From the NCBI GenBank assembly GCA_041920505.1, contig JBHGXV010000009.1:1-64000 (forward strand): a stretch of 64,000 nt of DNA, given 5' to 3'. The notes beneath the pieces are model-generated. The model was given only the letters and a program-made list of their open reading frames with translations, did no database searches and had not been told where the DNA came from. This stretch comes from JBHGXV01 sp041920505. Its GTDB lineage: Bacteria > Bacillota > Bacilli > Brevibacillales > Brevibacillaceae. Position 1 is the first letter of the stretch; each line of letters starts with the position of its first letter. Of this stretch, positions 32,908-42,174 are shown piece by piece. The translations under genes and the position numbers were made by a program.

Positions 32908-33201
32908 TCACAAATAGGCCACGAGCGGGCCTGTCACGTACACCTGGCAGGCCAGTCGGTATCCCTGCCGCACCGCCGCTTCCCCCAGGCGGTAGCGCTC
33001 GGTCTGGCCGGGCGGTTCGGCTGACCCGGCGGGGATCTCCATCCGCAGGCGACAGGTGGCGCACTTGCCTGTCGTGCACAGAAACTCCACCGGCAGACCG
33101 GCGTGAATCAACGCCATCAGCAGGTTGTCGCCCTTTTGCACCTGCACGTCCATCCGCCGCTCCCCGCTGACCACGGTAATCGGCACCTTCGCTTCCTCCA
33201 T
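32908..33201 (-). CDS. 2Fe-2S plant-type ferredoxin
   Basis: The 97-residue protein has the ferredoxin motif: VEFLCTTGKCATCRLRM supplies three cysteines (CX4CX2C) and RLACQ the fourth. The upstream GDNLLMALIHAGLPVEFLC matches adrenodoxin/plant-type domains. It carries electrons for an unknown partner. ATG at 33201 follows GGGAGG. It lies 33 bp after the DUF350 gene and in the mutS2 transcript; no partner reductase is adjacent. Confidence 0.92.
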   Translation of the reverse strand: MEEAKVPITVVSGERRMDVQVQKGDNLLMALIHAGLPVEFLCTTGKCATCRLRMEIPAGSAEPPGQTERYRLGEAAVRQGYRLACQVYVTGPLVAYL

Positions 33202-33234
33202 CGCGCCTCCCCCTTTTCTGCGGTCATCCGGCCG

Positions 33235-33645
33235 TCACAGCCCCAGACTGGCGCCGATCACATACGAAAACCCGACAGAGATGACCATCGCCATAAAGCC
33301 GACCGCCCGGTTGCCCCGCTCAATCTCGCCGTCGACGTGAATGCTCGGGGTCATGAATTCAAACACGAAATAGCTGGCCAACAAGAGGACAAACCCGAAA
33401 GATCCCCAGATCAACGCCTGACCGATGGTATCGTGGTGCTCGATGGAGAAGCGAAACACGTTGGCAATTCCGAAGATTTTCCCGCCCGTGGCCATCGCCA
33501 CGGCCAGGTTTCCCCGCTTGATCTCATACCATACCCGGTATTTGGTGACCAGTTCAAAAACGGACAAAAACAGGATGATCGCCAGTCCCGTCACCGTGAA
33601 GTACGCGGCCGTCGCCACGTACGGATTGGTCAGCAATTTCGCCAC
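33235..33645 (-). CDS. DUF350 membrane protein (YshE-like)
   Basis: The 136-residue protein has four hydrophobic helices and the internal repeat of DUF350 proteins: EIKRGNLAVAMATGGKIFGIANVF and EIERGNRAVGFMAMVISVGFS each follow one helix. Function is not established. The start is GTG at 33645 with AAAAGGGGGGG upstream, 35 bp after mutS2. The same neighbour (yshE) follows mutS2 in Bacillus subtilis. Confidence 0.9.
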   Translation of the reverse strand: MAKLLTNPYVATAAYFTVTGLAIILFLSVFELVTKYRVWYEIKRGNLAVAMATGGKIFGIANVFRFSIEHHDTIGQALIWGSFGFVLLLASYFVFEFMTPSIHVDGEIERGNRAVGFMAMVISVGFSYVIGASLGL

Positions 33646-33680
33646 AAACGCCCCCCCTTTTCACGCGCTTCTGCCGCCTG

Positions 33681-36038
33681 CTACTTCAACTCGACGATCG
33701 TGGCGCCGACGCCGCCTTCTCCCTGTCCGCCGAGGCGGAATGACTTCACATTGCGGTGGTTGCGCAAAAACTCGTGCACGCCCTTGCGCAACGCGCCGGT
33801 GCCATGTCCGTGAATAATCGACACGGAGTGCAAACCGGAGAGCAGCGCTTCGTCCAGATAGTGATCCAACTCGGCCAATCCGTCCTCCACGTTGTAGCCG
33901 CGCAAGTCCAACTCCATCTTTACGCTGTCCCGGCGCGACTTGACCGCCGTATAGACGGCCACAGGCTGCTGCTTGGTCGGCTTTAAGAGGTTCATGTCGT
34001 CCCGCTTTACCTTCATTTTCATGATGCCGATCTGCACCAGAAACTCGTTGTCCGCGACTTTTTCCAGGATCGTGCCTTTTTGGCCGAAGCTTGTGACCAT
34101 CACTTCGTCGCCCGCCTTCAACTGGGCGGCGCGCGCCGCTTTCGACGGCTTTTTGACCACTTTCTCCTTTTCCAGCTCCAGCACGGCATCACCCAGCCGC
34201 TTCTTCGCCTCGATCAGGCGGTGCTCCTTGATCTGCACGCCTTCGGCCATCATCTCGCGCAACTCGCGGATGATGCTGTCTGCCTCTTCCTTGGCCAGTT
34301 GCACGGCGATCCGCGCCTCTTCTTCCGCTTTTTCCAGCAGGCGGTTTTTCTCCTCGGCAAACCGCTGACGTTCTTCTTCCAACTGACGGCGCAACTCTTC
34401 TGCCTCGCGCCGGAGCGCTTCCGCTTCGCGCCGCTTTCGCTCCGCCGTGCGGGTATTTTTCTCCAGCGAGGCGATCATCGATTCCACCTGGTTTTCCTCC
34501 TCGCTGATCGCCTGACGGGCGGTGCGGATGATCTCTTCCGAAAGCCCCAGCCGCTTGGCGATCGCAAACGCGTTGGAGCGGCCGGGCACGCCGATCAGCA
34601 GGCGATAGGTGGGCCGAAGCGTCTGCACGTCAAATTCGACGCTGGCGTTGATCACCTCCGGCCGGTCGTAGGCGTAGGCCTTCAGCTCGCTGTAGTGGGT
34701 GGTGGCCACCAGGCGGGCGCCGCGCTGCACGACATGATCGAGGATCGCCATCGCCAGCGCCGCCCCCTCGGTCGGGTCGGTGCCCGCGCCCAACTCGTCG
34801 AACAGCACCAGGCTGCGTTCGTCCATTGCCTCCAGAATGCGGATGATGTTGGTCAAGTGGCTGGAGAATGTGGACAAACTTTGTTCGATGGACTGCTCAT
34901 CGCCGATGTCGGCAAACACAGAGGAGAAGATGGCCATCTCGCTCTCCTCTTCCGCCGGGATGTGCAGACCGGCCATCGTCATCAGGGAGAGCAAACCGAT
35001 CGTCTTGATCGAGACCGTCTTGCCCCCCGTGTTGGGGCCGGTGATGACAATCGCACGATAGTCCTTGCCCAACTCCACGTCGATCGGCACGACCACCTCG
35101 CGGGGAATCAACGGATGGCGCGCCTTTTTCATCCGCAGGTATCCCCGGTCGTTCAGTTTGGGACAGGTGGCCTTCATCTCGTAAGCGAGCTGCGCCTTGG
35201 CAAAAATAAAATCAAGCTCGGCCAGCGCTTCCAGGTTGGCTTTCAACGTCTCCACCTGCGCCGCCACCGCTTCCGTGAGCGCGAGCAGAATCCGTTCCAC
35301 TTCGCGCTCTTCGCGCAGGCGCACTTCGCGCAGCTTGTTGTTCATCGACACGATCGCTTCCGGCTCGATGAACAGGGTCGCTCCCGACGCCGACTGGTCG
35401 TGGACGATTCCGCCGAACACGTGCCGGTACTCCTGTTTGACGGGGATGACGTAGCGGTCATTGCGAATCGTGATGATCTGTTCCATCAGCATTTTCTGGT
35501 AGGCGCCGGAGCGGATCGTCTGCTCCAGCCGCTCGCGGATGCGCGATTCCAGACTGCGTATCTCCTGCCGGATCTGTCGTAGTTCGACACTGGCGCTGTC
35601 CACAACCTCGCCGTTCTCGTCGATGCAGCGTTTGATCTCGGTCTCCAGTTCGCGCAATCCCTCGATGCGCTCCGCCAGTCCGCCAATCAGCGGCAGCGGT
35701 TCATCTTCGCAAAGATCGACAAGAAACGTCTTCAGCCGACGGCCGGCGAAAACGGTCGAGGCGATGTCCAGCAACTCTGCGGGCGACAGCATCGAACCGA
35801 GCCGCGCTCGCTGGATCGGGCTGCGGATGTCACGAATGCCGCCCAAAGGCACGCTCCCCTTCAGCCGAAGCACCGTTGAGGCTTCGCTCGTCTCCTGCTG
35901 GGCGGCGCGAACCTGATCGATATGGGTAAACGGCACGAGGGCGGCGGCCTTTTCCTTGCCGAGAGCGGACGTCGCCTTTTCCACCAGCAAGTCGACGACC
36001 TTGTTGAATTCCAGTGTATGCAATACCCGCTGCTCCAC
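33681..36038 (-). CDS. mutS2: Endonuclease MutS2 (MutS-like ATPase with Smr domain)
   Basis: MutS2 acts on stalled or collided ribosomes and on recombination intermediates. The 785-residue protein has the N-terminal clamp/core region, Walker A in ITGPNTGGKTVSIKTIG, Walker B in LVLFDELGAGTDPTEGAA, a long Lys/Glu/Arg-rich coiled coil (about 510-630) and the C-terminal Smr nuclease domain with LDLRGYNVEDGLAELD and HGHGTGALR. The GTG at 36038 is chosen because AAGGAGG lies 7 nt upstream and the protein then begins EQRVLHTLEF as in relatives; the frame extends 8 codons further. It starts the mutS2-DUF350-ferredoxin run. Confidence 0.96.
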   Translation of the reverse strand: MEQRVLHTLEFNKVVDLLVEKATSALGKEKAAALVPFTHIDQVRAAQQETSEASTVLRLKGSVPLGGIRDIRSPIQRARLGSMLSPAELLDIASTVFAGRRLKTFLVDLCEDEPLPLIGGLAERIEGLRELETEIKRCIDENGEVVDSASVELRQIRQEIRSLESRIRERLEQTIRSGAYQKMLMEQIITIRNDRYVIPVKQEYRHVFGGIVHDQSASGATLFIEPEAIVSMNNKLREVRLREEREVERILLALTEAVAAQVETLKANLEALAELDFIFAKAQLAYEMKATCPKLNDRGYLRMKKARHPLIPREVVVPIDVELGKDYRAIVITGPNTGGKTVSIKTIGLLSLMTMAGLHIPAEEESEMAIFSSVFADIGDEQSIEQSLSTFSSHLTNIIRILEAMDERSLVLFDELGAGTDPTEGAALAMAILDHVVQRGARLVATTHYSELKAYAYDRPEVINASVEFDVQTLRPTYRLLIGVPGRSNAFAIAKRLGLSEEIIRTARQAISEEENQVESMIASLEKNTRTAERKRREAEALRREAEELRRQLEEERQRFAEEKNRLLEKAEEEARIAVQLAKEEADSIIRELREMMAEGVQIKEHRLIEAKKRLGDAVLELEKEKVVKKPSKAARAAQLKAGDEVMVTSFGQKGTILEKVADNEFLVQIGIMKMKVKRDDMNLLKPTKQQPVAVYTAVKSRRDSVKMELDLRGYNVEDGLAELDHYLDEALLSGLHSVSIIHGHGTGALRKGVHEFLRNHRNVKSFRLGGQGEGGVGATIVELK

Positions 36039-36205
36039 GTGGGTGCCTCCTTCGTTTGTCATTCTTTTATTATACCATGCAAGGCAAGCACGGGAAAAAA
36101 GGCGCGAGAAAACACCCTTTATTTTACAAATTGGACCTGTACATAGTTACCCAGCCAACAAGCCACACTGATACTGAAGACCAAGCATACAAAGGAGGAG
36201 TATCG

Positions 36206-36580
36206 ATGACGATCCTACGTCACGTCATCCGCTTCATCGTCGCAGCCATCGTCCTGATGTTCGTTGGCTTCTTGGTCCCTGGTTTTGCCGTAAACGGCTT
36301 CTGGACCGCACTGTTTGCCGCCGTCGTGATCGCCGTTCTCGGCTGGATCATCGAGGCGTTTTTCGGAGACAGACTTTCGCCGTACAATCGGGGGATCATC
36401 GGCTTTCTCGTCAGCGCACTGGTCATTTACCTGACCCAGTTCGTGGTCGCCGGTTTTCGCGTCACCATCCTCGGCGCCCTGCTCGCTTCGCTGGTGATCG
36501 GGATCATCGACCTGTTCATTCCGATCAAAACGCACATGGATATGCGCAACGGCGACGCCGGCAACCGTCAGGAAACCTGA
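36206..36580 (+). CDS. YvlD-like (phage holin superfamily IV) membrane protein
   Basis: The 124-residue protein has four hydrophobic helices with the YvlD pattern: an N-terminal HVIRFIVAAIVLMFVGFLVPGF, then a Gly/Ala helix, GDRLSPYNRGIIGFLVSALVIYLTQFVV and a C-terminal IDLFIPIKTHM. In Bacillus such proteins belong to an envelope-stress operon; they are not proven holins. ATG at 36206 follows AAAGGAGG. It is a single gene divergent from mutS2, with 167 bp between them and no clear promoter. Confidence 0.88.
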   Translation: MTILRHVIRFIVAAIVLMFVGFLVPGFAVNGFWTALFAAVVIAVLGWIIEAFFGDRLSPYNRGIIGFLVSALVIYLTQFVVAGFRVTILGALLASLVIGIIDLFIPIKTHMDMRNGDAGNRQET

Positions 36581-36697
36581 TCGACGGCGAAGCCGGATGG
36601 CTCAACAATCTCCCTGAGCCACAGATTCCGGGCTCATATCCGCAGGCTGCTTGCGACATGGGGCAGCCTTTTTCCTGTTGATCTGGTTGGCCGCGCT

Positions 36698-38026
36698 CTA
36701 TGCTTTTTGGGCATCGACACGTTGGCCGTCTACGTCCACATACGTCAGTTCGGCCGTCCCGTTCTCGTCGCCGCAACGGATAGTCACCTGCTCGTCCACC
36801 CATTCCGTGACGAAACGAACGGCTCCCGTCTCCCGTGCCACCGGGATGAGGCGATAACAATACGGTACCCCGTATCGTTTGGCAACGCGAAGGTACAAGC
36901 CGTCTTCCTCCGCGATTATATCCAGCGCGGCTCCCCCCTGATTGGCGCGATACGTGCCGGCAAACCGCAGGCATTCGTCGTGCGAAACAGCAAGCGGGCT
37001 GATCCTCTCCGGGACGCGCACCTCTTCGTCAAACACGAGCGCGGCCAGTTCCCGGGAGATTTTCGTCACCGGCGTGAGACTAACGTTGCTTAGCACCACC
37101 ACGGTCACATCGTCCTTTAGGACATGCAGCACGTCACAGACAAAGCCGTTGATGTCGCCAAAGTGGCTGACGATCGTTCGCATACGGCCGCCCATCTCTT
37201 TGCGCTGGATCGCCCACCCCAGTCCATAGTTGTCGCGATAAGGAGTGAACATGCTTTCCACGGAGGCAGGCGACAGCAGTTCCGCCTGCGTCAGCGCCTT
37301 CATCCACTTGTGCAAATCCTCCGCCGTCGCATACATGCCGTAGGCGCCGAGCGGCACCGACATGTCGATCGGCTCGGCGCGGATCAGCCGTTTCCACACG
37401 GAATACCCGCTCGCCAGGTGTTTGTGCACGGTTTTGCCGTCATCATATCCGGTGTTGACGAGTCCCAGCGGCTCCAAGATGCGGCTCGTAAGGAGATCGG
37501 CGTAGGAACAGCCGGCGACTCGCTCGATCAGCAGGGTGAGCAGCACATATCCGGAGTTGTTGTAAGAAAACCTCTCGCCGGGGGAAAACTGCAAGGGCTC
37601 ATCACGAAACCGGGCCAGCAACTGCTCCCGCGTGTGCGGCAGGCGCATCACGGTCGGCCAGTAGTCGGGGCTGGAAGTGAAGTTGGCAATCCCCGAGGTG
37701 TGCGTCAGCAAGTGGCGCACGGTGATCCGTTCCCCGTTCGGATACTCCGGGAGGTATTCGACAATCGGATCGTCGAGCCGAAGCCTCCCCTCTTCCGCAA
37801 GCAATAAGACGGCTGCGGCGGTAAACGACTTGGTGATGGAGCCAATCCGGAACTTCGTCGCCCGTGTGTGGGGCACATCGTGTTCCGCCTGGGCCACCCC
37901 GTACCCCTCGCTGATCAGCACCTCCCCCCGGCAAGCGACCAACACCGTCCCATAAAAATAGCCGCGCGCGTCCAGCGCCTCCATGTAGCGCCGCACCCGC
38001 AGCTGAACCTCGTCACGTGTCTGCAT
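36698..38026 (-). CDS. Beta-lactamase-like serine hydrolase (class C/PBP fold)
   Basis: The 442-residue protein has the S12/class C motifs: the catalytic Ser-x-x-Lys in GSITKSFTAAAVLLL, Tyr-x-Asn in RFSYNNSGYVLL, and the HxG triad in VSHFGDINGF. A C-terminal lipocalin-like domain (about 345-442) follows. No signal peptide or membrane helix is visible, so it may be cytoplasmic or exported in another way. Such proteins include esterases and D-amino peptidases; beta-lactam hydrolysis is not implied. ATG at 38026 follows GAGGTGAGA. Confidence 0.9.
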   Translation of the reverse strand: MQTRDEVQLRVRRYMEALDARGYFYGTVLVACRGEVLISEGYGVAQAEHDVPHTRATKFRIGSITKSFTAAAVLLLAEEGRLRLDDPIVEYLPEYPNGERITVRHLLTHTSGIANFTSSPDYWPTVMRLPHTREQLLARFRDEPLQFSPGERFSYNNSGYVLLTLLIERVAGCSYADLLTSRILEPLGLVNTGYDDGKTVHKHLASGYSVWKRLIRAEPIDMSVPLGAYGMYATAEDLHKWMKALTQAELLSPASVESMFTPYRDNYGLGWAIQRKEMGGRMRTIVSHFGDINGFVCDVLHVLKDDVTVVVLSNVSLTPVTKISRELAALVFDEEVRVPERISPLAVSHDECLRFAGTYRANQGGAALDIIAEEDGLYLRVAKRYGVPYCYRLIPVARETGAVRFVTEWVDEQVTIRCGDENGTAELTYVDVDGQRVDAQKA

Positions 38027-38099
38027 ATCGTCTCACCTCTGCCTTTGGGCTCGTAATGTGAAAAAAAGCCGCCCCGCTCTCAACGGCGTCGGCCTTCTG

Positions 38100-38855
38100 T
38101 CAGACCTGCGATCCTGCCGTCTGCCGGTGGATCATACCGGCGAGATACCCGGCGCCGAATCCGTTGTCAATGTTGACCACCGCAACCCCGTTGGCGCAGG
38201 AATTGAGCATGGTCAAGAGGGCGGACAATCCTCCGAAATTAGCTCCGTAGCCGACGCTCGTCGGCACAGCGATCACCGGTTTGTCGACCAGTCCGGCGAC
38301 CACGCTGGCCAGCGCTCCTTCCATCCCGGCGATGCAGACGATACAGGCCGCCTGGCGAATCTCCTCCAGCCGCTGGAACAGGCGGTGGATACCGGCGACG
38401 CCGACGTCGGCAATCACCCGGACCTCGCTGCCAAAGCAACGCGCCGTCCAAGCCGCTTCCTGCGCCACCGTCCAGTCGGAGGTGCCCGCCGTCACCACCG
38501 CCACGTACCCCGGACGCACGGGCTCAAGCGGCGACGCGCTCCAGATCGCCACCCGGCCGTCCGCGTGGTACGCCACATCGGGCACGGCGCGGCAGAGCGC
38601 GTCCGCCTGCTCGGGCGAGACACGAGTGGCGAGCACGATCGACTGGTGCTGTTTCAGCCGGGTAAAAATCCCGATCAACTGCTCGTCGCTTTTGCCGCCC
38701 GCGAACACCACTTCGGGAAAGCCGGTCCGCTGTGATCGGTTCAGGTCGAGCCGGGCGTAGCCGAGATCGCTCACCGCCGCAAGCAATTCCTCCGCCTCCT
38801 CGACGCTGATGGCGCCCGCTTTCAGCCTCTCCAACACCTCTCGCACATCAGCCAT
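38100..38855 (-). CDS. larB: Nickel-pincer cofactor biosynthesis protein LarB
   Basis: LarB carboxylates nicotinic acid adenine dinucleotide, the first step to the nickel-pincer nucleotide of lactate racemase. The 251-residue protein has an N-terminal helical part and the PurE-like C-terminal domain with VVTAGTSDWTVAQEAAWTA, DVGVAGIHRLF, IAGMEGALASVVAGL and AVPTSVGYGANFGGLSALLTML with its metal-site-like residues. It overlaps larE by 8 bp. Neither larC nor larA is in the window. Confidence 0.95.
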   Translation of the reverse strand: MADVREVLERLKAGAISVEEAEELLAAVSDLGYARLDLNRSQRTGFPEVVFAGGKSDEQLIGIFTRLKQHQSIVLATRVSPEQADALCRAVPDVAYHADGRVAIWSASPLEPVRPGYVAVVTAGTSDWTVAQEAAWTARCFGSEVRVIADVGVAGIHRLFQRLEEIRQAACIVCIAGMEGALASVVAGLVDKPVIAVPTSVGYGANFGGLSALLTMLNSCANGVAVVNIDNGFGAGYLAGMIHRQTAGSQV

Positions 38856-39735
38856 GGGCCACCGTCCCCTGAGCCGCCTTCCCCTCTTCGACGAGCTCCA
38901 GGTTCATGCTGCCCGTCTGGTATCCGCGCAAATCTAGCGTCACATACTGAAAGCCGATCTGGCGCAATTCGGCGTCGATCCGTTCGCGGTGGGCGAGAAT
39001 GGCGGCGAAATCCTCCGGCATCACCTCGATCCGCGCGATGGTGTCGTGGTGGCGCACCCGCACCTGGTGGAAACCCAGGCTTAGCAAGAACCCTTCCGCC
39101 CGGTCGATCTGGTCGATCTTCTCCAACGTGATCGGCGAACCGTAGGGAATGCGCGACGACAGGCAGGCAAACGACGGTTTGTTCCAGGTCGAAAGCCCCA
39201 GTTCCCTGGACAACTGGCGCAACTCTTCCTTGTACAATCCCGCTTCCTGCAACGGGCTACGCACCCCGCGCTGTGCCGCCGCGATCCGTCCCGGCCGGTA
39301 GTCGCCGAGGTCGTCCATGTTGGCCCCGTCGCAGATCACCGCCTGCCACTCGTTTCGCTCGGCCAATTGGGCCAGGTGCTCATACAAGCCGTCCTTGCAA
39401 AAGAAACAGCGGTTGACCGGATTGGCGACGAAGTCGGGATTCTCCATCTCCCGGATTTCGGTCGTCACGTGGCGGGCGCCCAACTGTTTCGCCAGGTGTT
39501 TGGCCGCCTCAAACTCGCGGGTGGGAAACGTCTCCGACGCCGCCGTCACGGCGATCGCCCGCTCCCCCAACTCCTGCACCGCACGGGCCAGCAAAAACGT
39601 GCTGTCCACCCCGCCGGAAAAGGCGATCAGCGCCGTCCCCATCTCGCGCAAAATCCACCCCAGTTTTTCGTCTTTTTCGCGTATGGTCAATCGGCTGGCT
39701 GCTTCGATCAACTCTTCTTTGGTCCGTGTCGTCAC
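38848..39735 (-). CDS. larE: ATP-dependent sacrificial sulfur transferase LarE
   Basis: LarE inserts sulfur into the nickel-pincer precursor after adenylation. The 295-residue protein has the PP-loop AFSGGVDSTFLLARAVQ, then ETFPTREFEAAK, VNRCFFCKDGLY, the ICDGANMDDLGDYRPG segment and KPSFACLSSRIPYG whose Cys is the sulfur donor of single-cysteine LarE enzymes. The extra pair in RCFFC is common in the family. The start is GTG at 39735 with GAGGAGCGGAGG upstream. It is first in a larE-larB pair. Confidence 0.95.
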   Translation of the reverse strand: MTTRTKEELIEAASRLTIREKDEKLGWILREMGTALIAFSGGVDSTFLLARAVQELGERAIAVTAASETFPTREFEAAKHLAKQLGARHVTTEIREMENPDFVANPVNRCFFCKDGLYEHLAQLAERNEWQAVICDGANMDDLGDYRPGRIAAAQRGVRSPLQEAGLYKEELRQLSRELGLSTWNKPSFACLSSRIPYGSPITLEKIDQIDRAEGFLLSLGFHQVRVRHHDTIARIEVMPEDFAAILAHRERIDAELRQIGFQYVTLDLRGYQTGSMNLELVEEGKAAQGTVAHG

Positions 39736-39840
39736 AAGCCTCCGCTCCTCTCCACATCTTGGTTAACATCCCCTATTATACCGGCTCGGGAATGGGAGCG
39801 CACGCATTTGGGACGCTGGGTATGGCTTGTGCCCTGCAAC

Positions 39841-39864
39841 GGAAAAAGCCCGCCTGAAGCGGGC
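39841..39864 (-). terminator. Intrinsic terminator of GT4 gene
   Basis: Stem GCCCGC / GCGGGC (39848-39853 and 39859-39864, 5-nt loop) followed on the minus strand by TTTTTCC, 48 bp after the glycosyltransferase stop. Confidence 0.8.
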
Positions 39865-39911
39865 ACCCGCTTGATGAACCAATGAACCCCCGACGGTGCA
39901 TCCTGCTTGCC

Positions 39912-41048
39912 TCAGCGCCGAATGATCCGGTAGTGCCGTTTGAGTTTTTCCACTGTACGATTCCAACTGAATATCGCCTTCACGCGCTTCCGACCGCCCG
40001 ATGCCAGCTTTTTCGCCAGTTCTGGCGAGGCTTTCAGCTTCAGGATCGCGTCGGCGAACGCCCTGGGACTTTGGCACGCCGCAATCAACCATCCGCTTTC
40101 GCCGTGTTTGACCACTTCCGTGATCCCGCCCCGGCGGGAAGCGATCACGGGAATCTCTGAGGCCATCGCTTCCGAATTGACCGCAGCGAAGCCCTCGCGA
40201 TACAGAGTCGGACAGACGAACACATCCCCAAGGTGGTACATCAGGTGCACCCGTGCCGGCGGGATGTAGCCCGTGAAGCGGATCGGCACGCCCAGCCGCC
40301 GGGAGAGCGAGCGCACGTGCCGCATGTACGGCGTCTGCCGCCTGACGCCCGGCCAGGACGCGCCGACCGCCACCAACCGCGTGCGCGGGTACTTCCGTTT
40401 CACCATCGCCACCGCCCGCACCAGCGTGTGCAAGCCTTTCATCTTGACGATCCGGCCGACGAACAAGACATTGTACGTACCGTCCACCCCCCAGCGTCGG
40501 CGCAGCGCTTGTTTGAACGCCTCCGGGCGCGGCCGGAACGTGTTCGTGTCCACACCGAGGTTCGCCGTGCGGAATTTGTTGGCATGACGGGGATAGCGTT
40601 TTTTCATCGTCTCGGTGACGAACGAACCCACCGATGTGACCCCGTCCACCTGACGGAGAATCCAGTTGGCCCGCTCTCTGGACAACAGCGACATAAACGT
40701 CAGCGAGTGGAGTGACAGCACGATCGGGGTGCGGGGAAATGACGCGCGGACGTGCGGCACGAACGTCGGCCGATTTTCCACCTGGATCAAGTCAAACGAC
40801 TGGCCCTTCACCTGCCGCAAAGCCGCGCGGATATACGGGAACCGCTTGCCAAAAGGAATCCGGATGATCGTCAGCCTGCCCTCTTGCAACCGGCTTACGC
40901 GCGGCAGGCGCGGATGGGCGCGGCTTATGATCGTCACCCGATCCGTCTTTGCCATCCGCCTGAAAATATTGTAGATGCACGTCTCCACCGATCCGCCCGT
41001 AATCGGCGGAATCGGCAACTGCTCCGGTGCGATCACCAGGATACGCAA
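39912..41048 (-). CDS. GT4-type glycosyltransferase (spore-coat CotSA-like)
   Basis: The 378-residue GT-B protein opens RILVIAPEQLPIPPITGGSVE, as in the CotSA/YtcC branch that acts on spore or wall polysaccharides. It shows DLIQVENRPTFVPHVR, LSLHSLTFMSLLSRERA, LGVDTNTFRPRPEAF, VLFVGRIVKMKGLHTLV and the donor-site YREGFAAVNSEAMASEIPV. The start is TTG at 41048, after GGGAGGGG. It is alone between larE and a lipoprotein gene, on the same strand, with its own terminator. Confidence 0.88.
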   Translation of the reverse strand: MRILVIAPEQLPIPPITGGSVETCIYNIFRRMAKTDRVTIISRAHPRLPRVSRLQEGRLTIIRIPFGKRFPYIRAALRQVKGQSFDLIQVENRPTFVPHVRASFPRTPIVLSLHSLTFMSLLSRERANWILRQVDGVTSVGSFVTETMKKRYPRHANKFRTANLGVDTNTFRPRPEAFKQALRRRWGVDGTYNVLFVGRIVKMKGLHTLVRAVAMVKRKYPRTRLVAVGASWPGVRRQTPYMRHVRSLSRRLGVPIRFTGYIPPARVHLMYHLGDVFVCPTLYREGFAAVNSEAMASEIPVIASRRGGITEVVKHGESGWLIAACQSPRAFADAILKLKASPELAKKLASGGRKRVKAIFSWNRTVEKLKRHYRIIRR

Positions 41049-41176
41049 ACAAACCCCTCCCCCGCAAGAATCACAAACCCGGTATATTGTATTGCTCAGG
41101 GGGGATGCCGTCCTGCGGCGCCTGCCTGTTTCAGGAAAAATGGGCTTTGCTCTCGTTCGTCAGCAAACAGGGGGAT

Positions 41177-41587
41177 TCATGGTGTATTCGCTTTCAAAGA
41201 CACCAGTCCTGGCGTATATCCTTCGTAGCCAAGATGGGCAGCCACGATTTTGTTGTTTACTTCGTAGAGAAAAAAGTAGATTTTTCCGTACTGCTCACGT
41301 TCCTGCAACACATAACCGGTCTCTTTGATTTCCTCGTTCACGTAAGGCGTAAGATCTGCTCCTGCGGCCTTTATCTGACCAAGCCTCTCCCCTCTGAAGT
41401 AGCCTTTGGGATACACAGTGGATTCCAGCGGTTTTTCGATGTGCCAGTGAAAGGAAGCGATATAGTCTGGATGTGCCTTGGGGATGGGCGGCGAAGGGGC
41501 ATCCGGTTGCGTGGCGCATCCGCTCACTCCCCCGATAACCAGTAAAACAGATACGAGCAACACACCACAGGCGCGGAACAACAGCAT
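41177..41587 (-). CDS. Lipoprotein of unknown function
   Basis: The 136-residue protein has a lipoprotein signal peptide: LLFRACGVLLVSVLLVIGG, lipobox Val-Ser-Gly-Cys at about residues 21-24, then a Pro-rich linker. The mature part contains FHWHIEKPLESTVYPKGYF and an alpha/beta C-terminus. ATG at 41587 follows AGGGGACG. I do not recognise the family. A distant likeness to the unknown protein at 57222-57644 (both end with a VN/AxG-rich strand) is weak. Confidence 0.8.
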   Translation of the reverse strand: MLLFRACGVLLVSVLLVIGGVSGCATQPDAPSPPIPKAHPDYIASFHWHIEKPLESTVYPKGYFRGERLGQIKAAGADLTPYVNEEIKETGYVLQEREQYGKIYFFLYEVNNKIVAAHLGYEGYTPGLVSLKANTP

Positions 41588-41775
41588 GTGACGTCCCCTA
41601 ATCACGGTTGGTTTTTCCAACTTTGCAAAGGTAAGGACGTTTTCAGCGTCAACTTCGTTTCCCGCATTCGCGGCAATTCCCTAGTGCCAGCCAGTAACCG
41701 GTTACTTCCGGGCTCCTCCGTAAAAAGTAAAAAAGCGAGCCTAGGAACCCGGCCCGCCAAACACAAGTAGAACAC

Positions 41776-41805
41776 AAAAAGAGAGGCCGTCACGCCTCTC
41801 TTTTT
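41776..41805 (-). terminator. Intrinsic terminator overlapping zapA end
   Basis: A 12-bp stem AAAAAGAGAGGC / GCCTCTCTTTTT (41776-41787 and 41794-41805). The zapA stop (41792-41790) is in the loop. T-runs exist on both strands. Confidence 0.9.
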
Positions 41806-42095
41806 TCCTCATCCTGATATGCCTTTTCATTCGGTGCAACCGCATCTTCACGGAGAATTTTCAACAGTTCCTCGTACTCCTGACGCAGACGGAAGTATTC
41901 GTCGGCAATGTTCACTGCTGCTAGGACGGCGATCTTCGCAGTGTCGAGACGAGTGTTTCCCTGGGCGATCTCATGCATCTTGTCGTCGACGTAACCGGCC
42001 ACCATGCGCATGTGGTTGATGCTCGCCTTGCCGCTGAGCCGGTACTGTTGGCCGTATATCTCTACCGTTACGCGGTTTTTCCCGTCAGCTTGCAC
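41790..42095 (-). CDS. zapA: Cell division protein ZapA
   Basis: ZapA bundles FtsZ protofilaments at the division site. The 101-residue protein has NRVTVEIYGQQYRLSGKAS, HMRMVAGYVDDKM, DTAKIAVLAAVNIADEYFRLR and a C-terminal coiled coil, all typical of ZapA. The start is GTG at 42095 with AAGGAGG 9 nt upstream. It follows pheT by 79 bp. In Bacillus rnhC lies between pheT and zapA and cvpA/polX follow; none of these is here. Confidence 0.94.
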   Translation of the reverse strand: MQADGKNRVTVEIYGQQYRLSGKASINHMRMVAGYVDDKMHEIAQGNTRLDTAKIAVLAAVNIADEYFRLRQEYEELLKILREDAVAPNEKAYQDEEKREA

Positions 42096-42174
42096 GAAGA
42101 CTTCCTCCTTGGGACTGCCGTTCCTATCCCTTTTAGGTTACTGAAAATGGCCAGCAACGTCAAGGATTTCCGGC

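Noticed and set aside
36206..36580. Prophage holin interpretation of the YvlD-like gene
   Set aside because: No phage gene (endolysin, tail, capsid or integrase) is near, and bacterial envelope-stress proteins share this fold.
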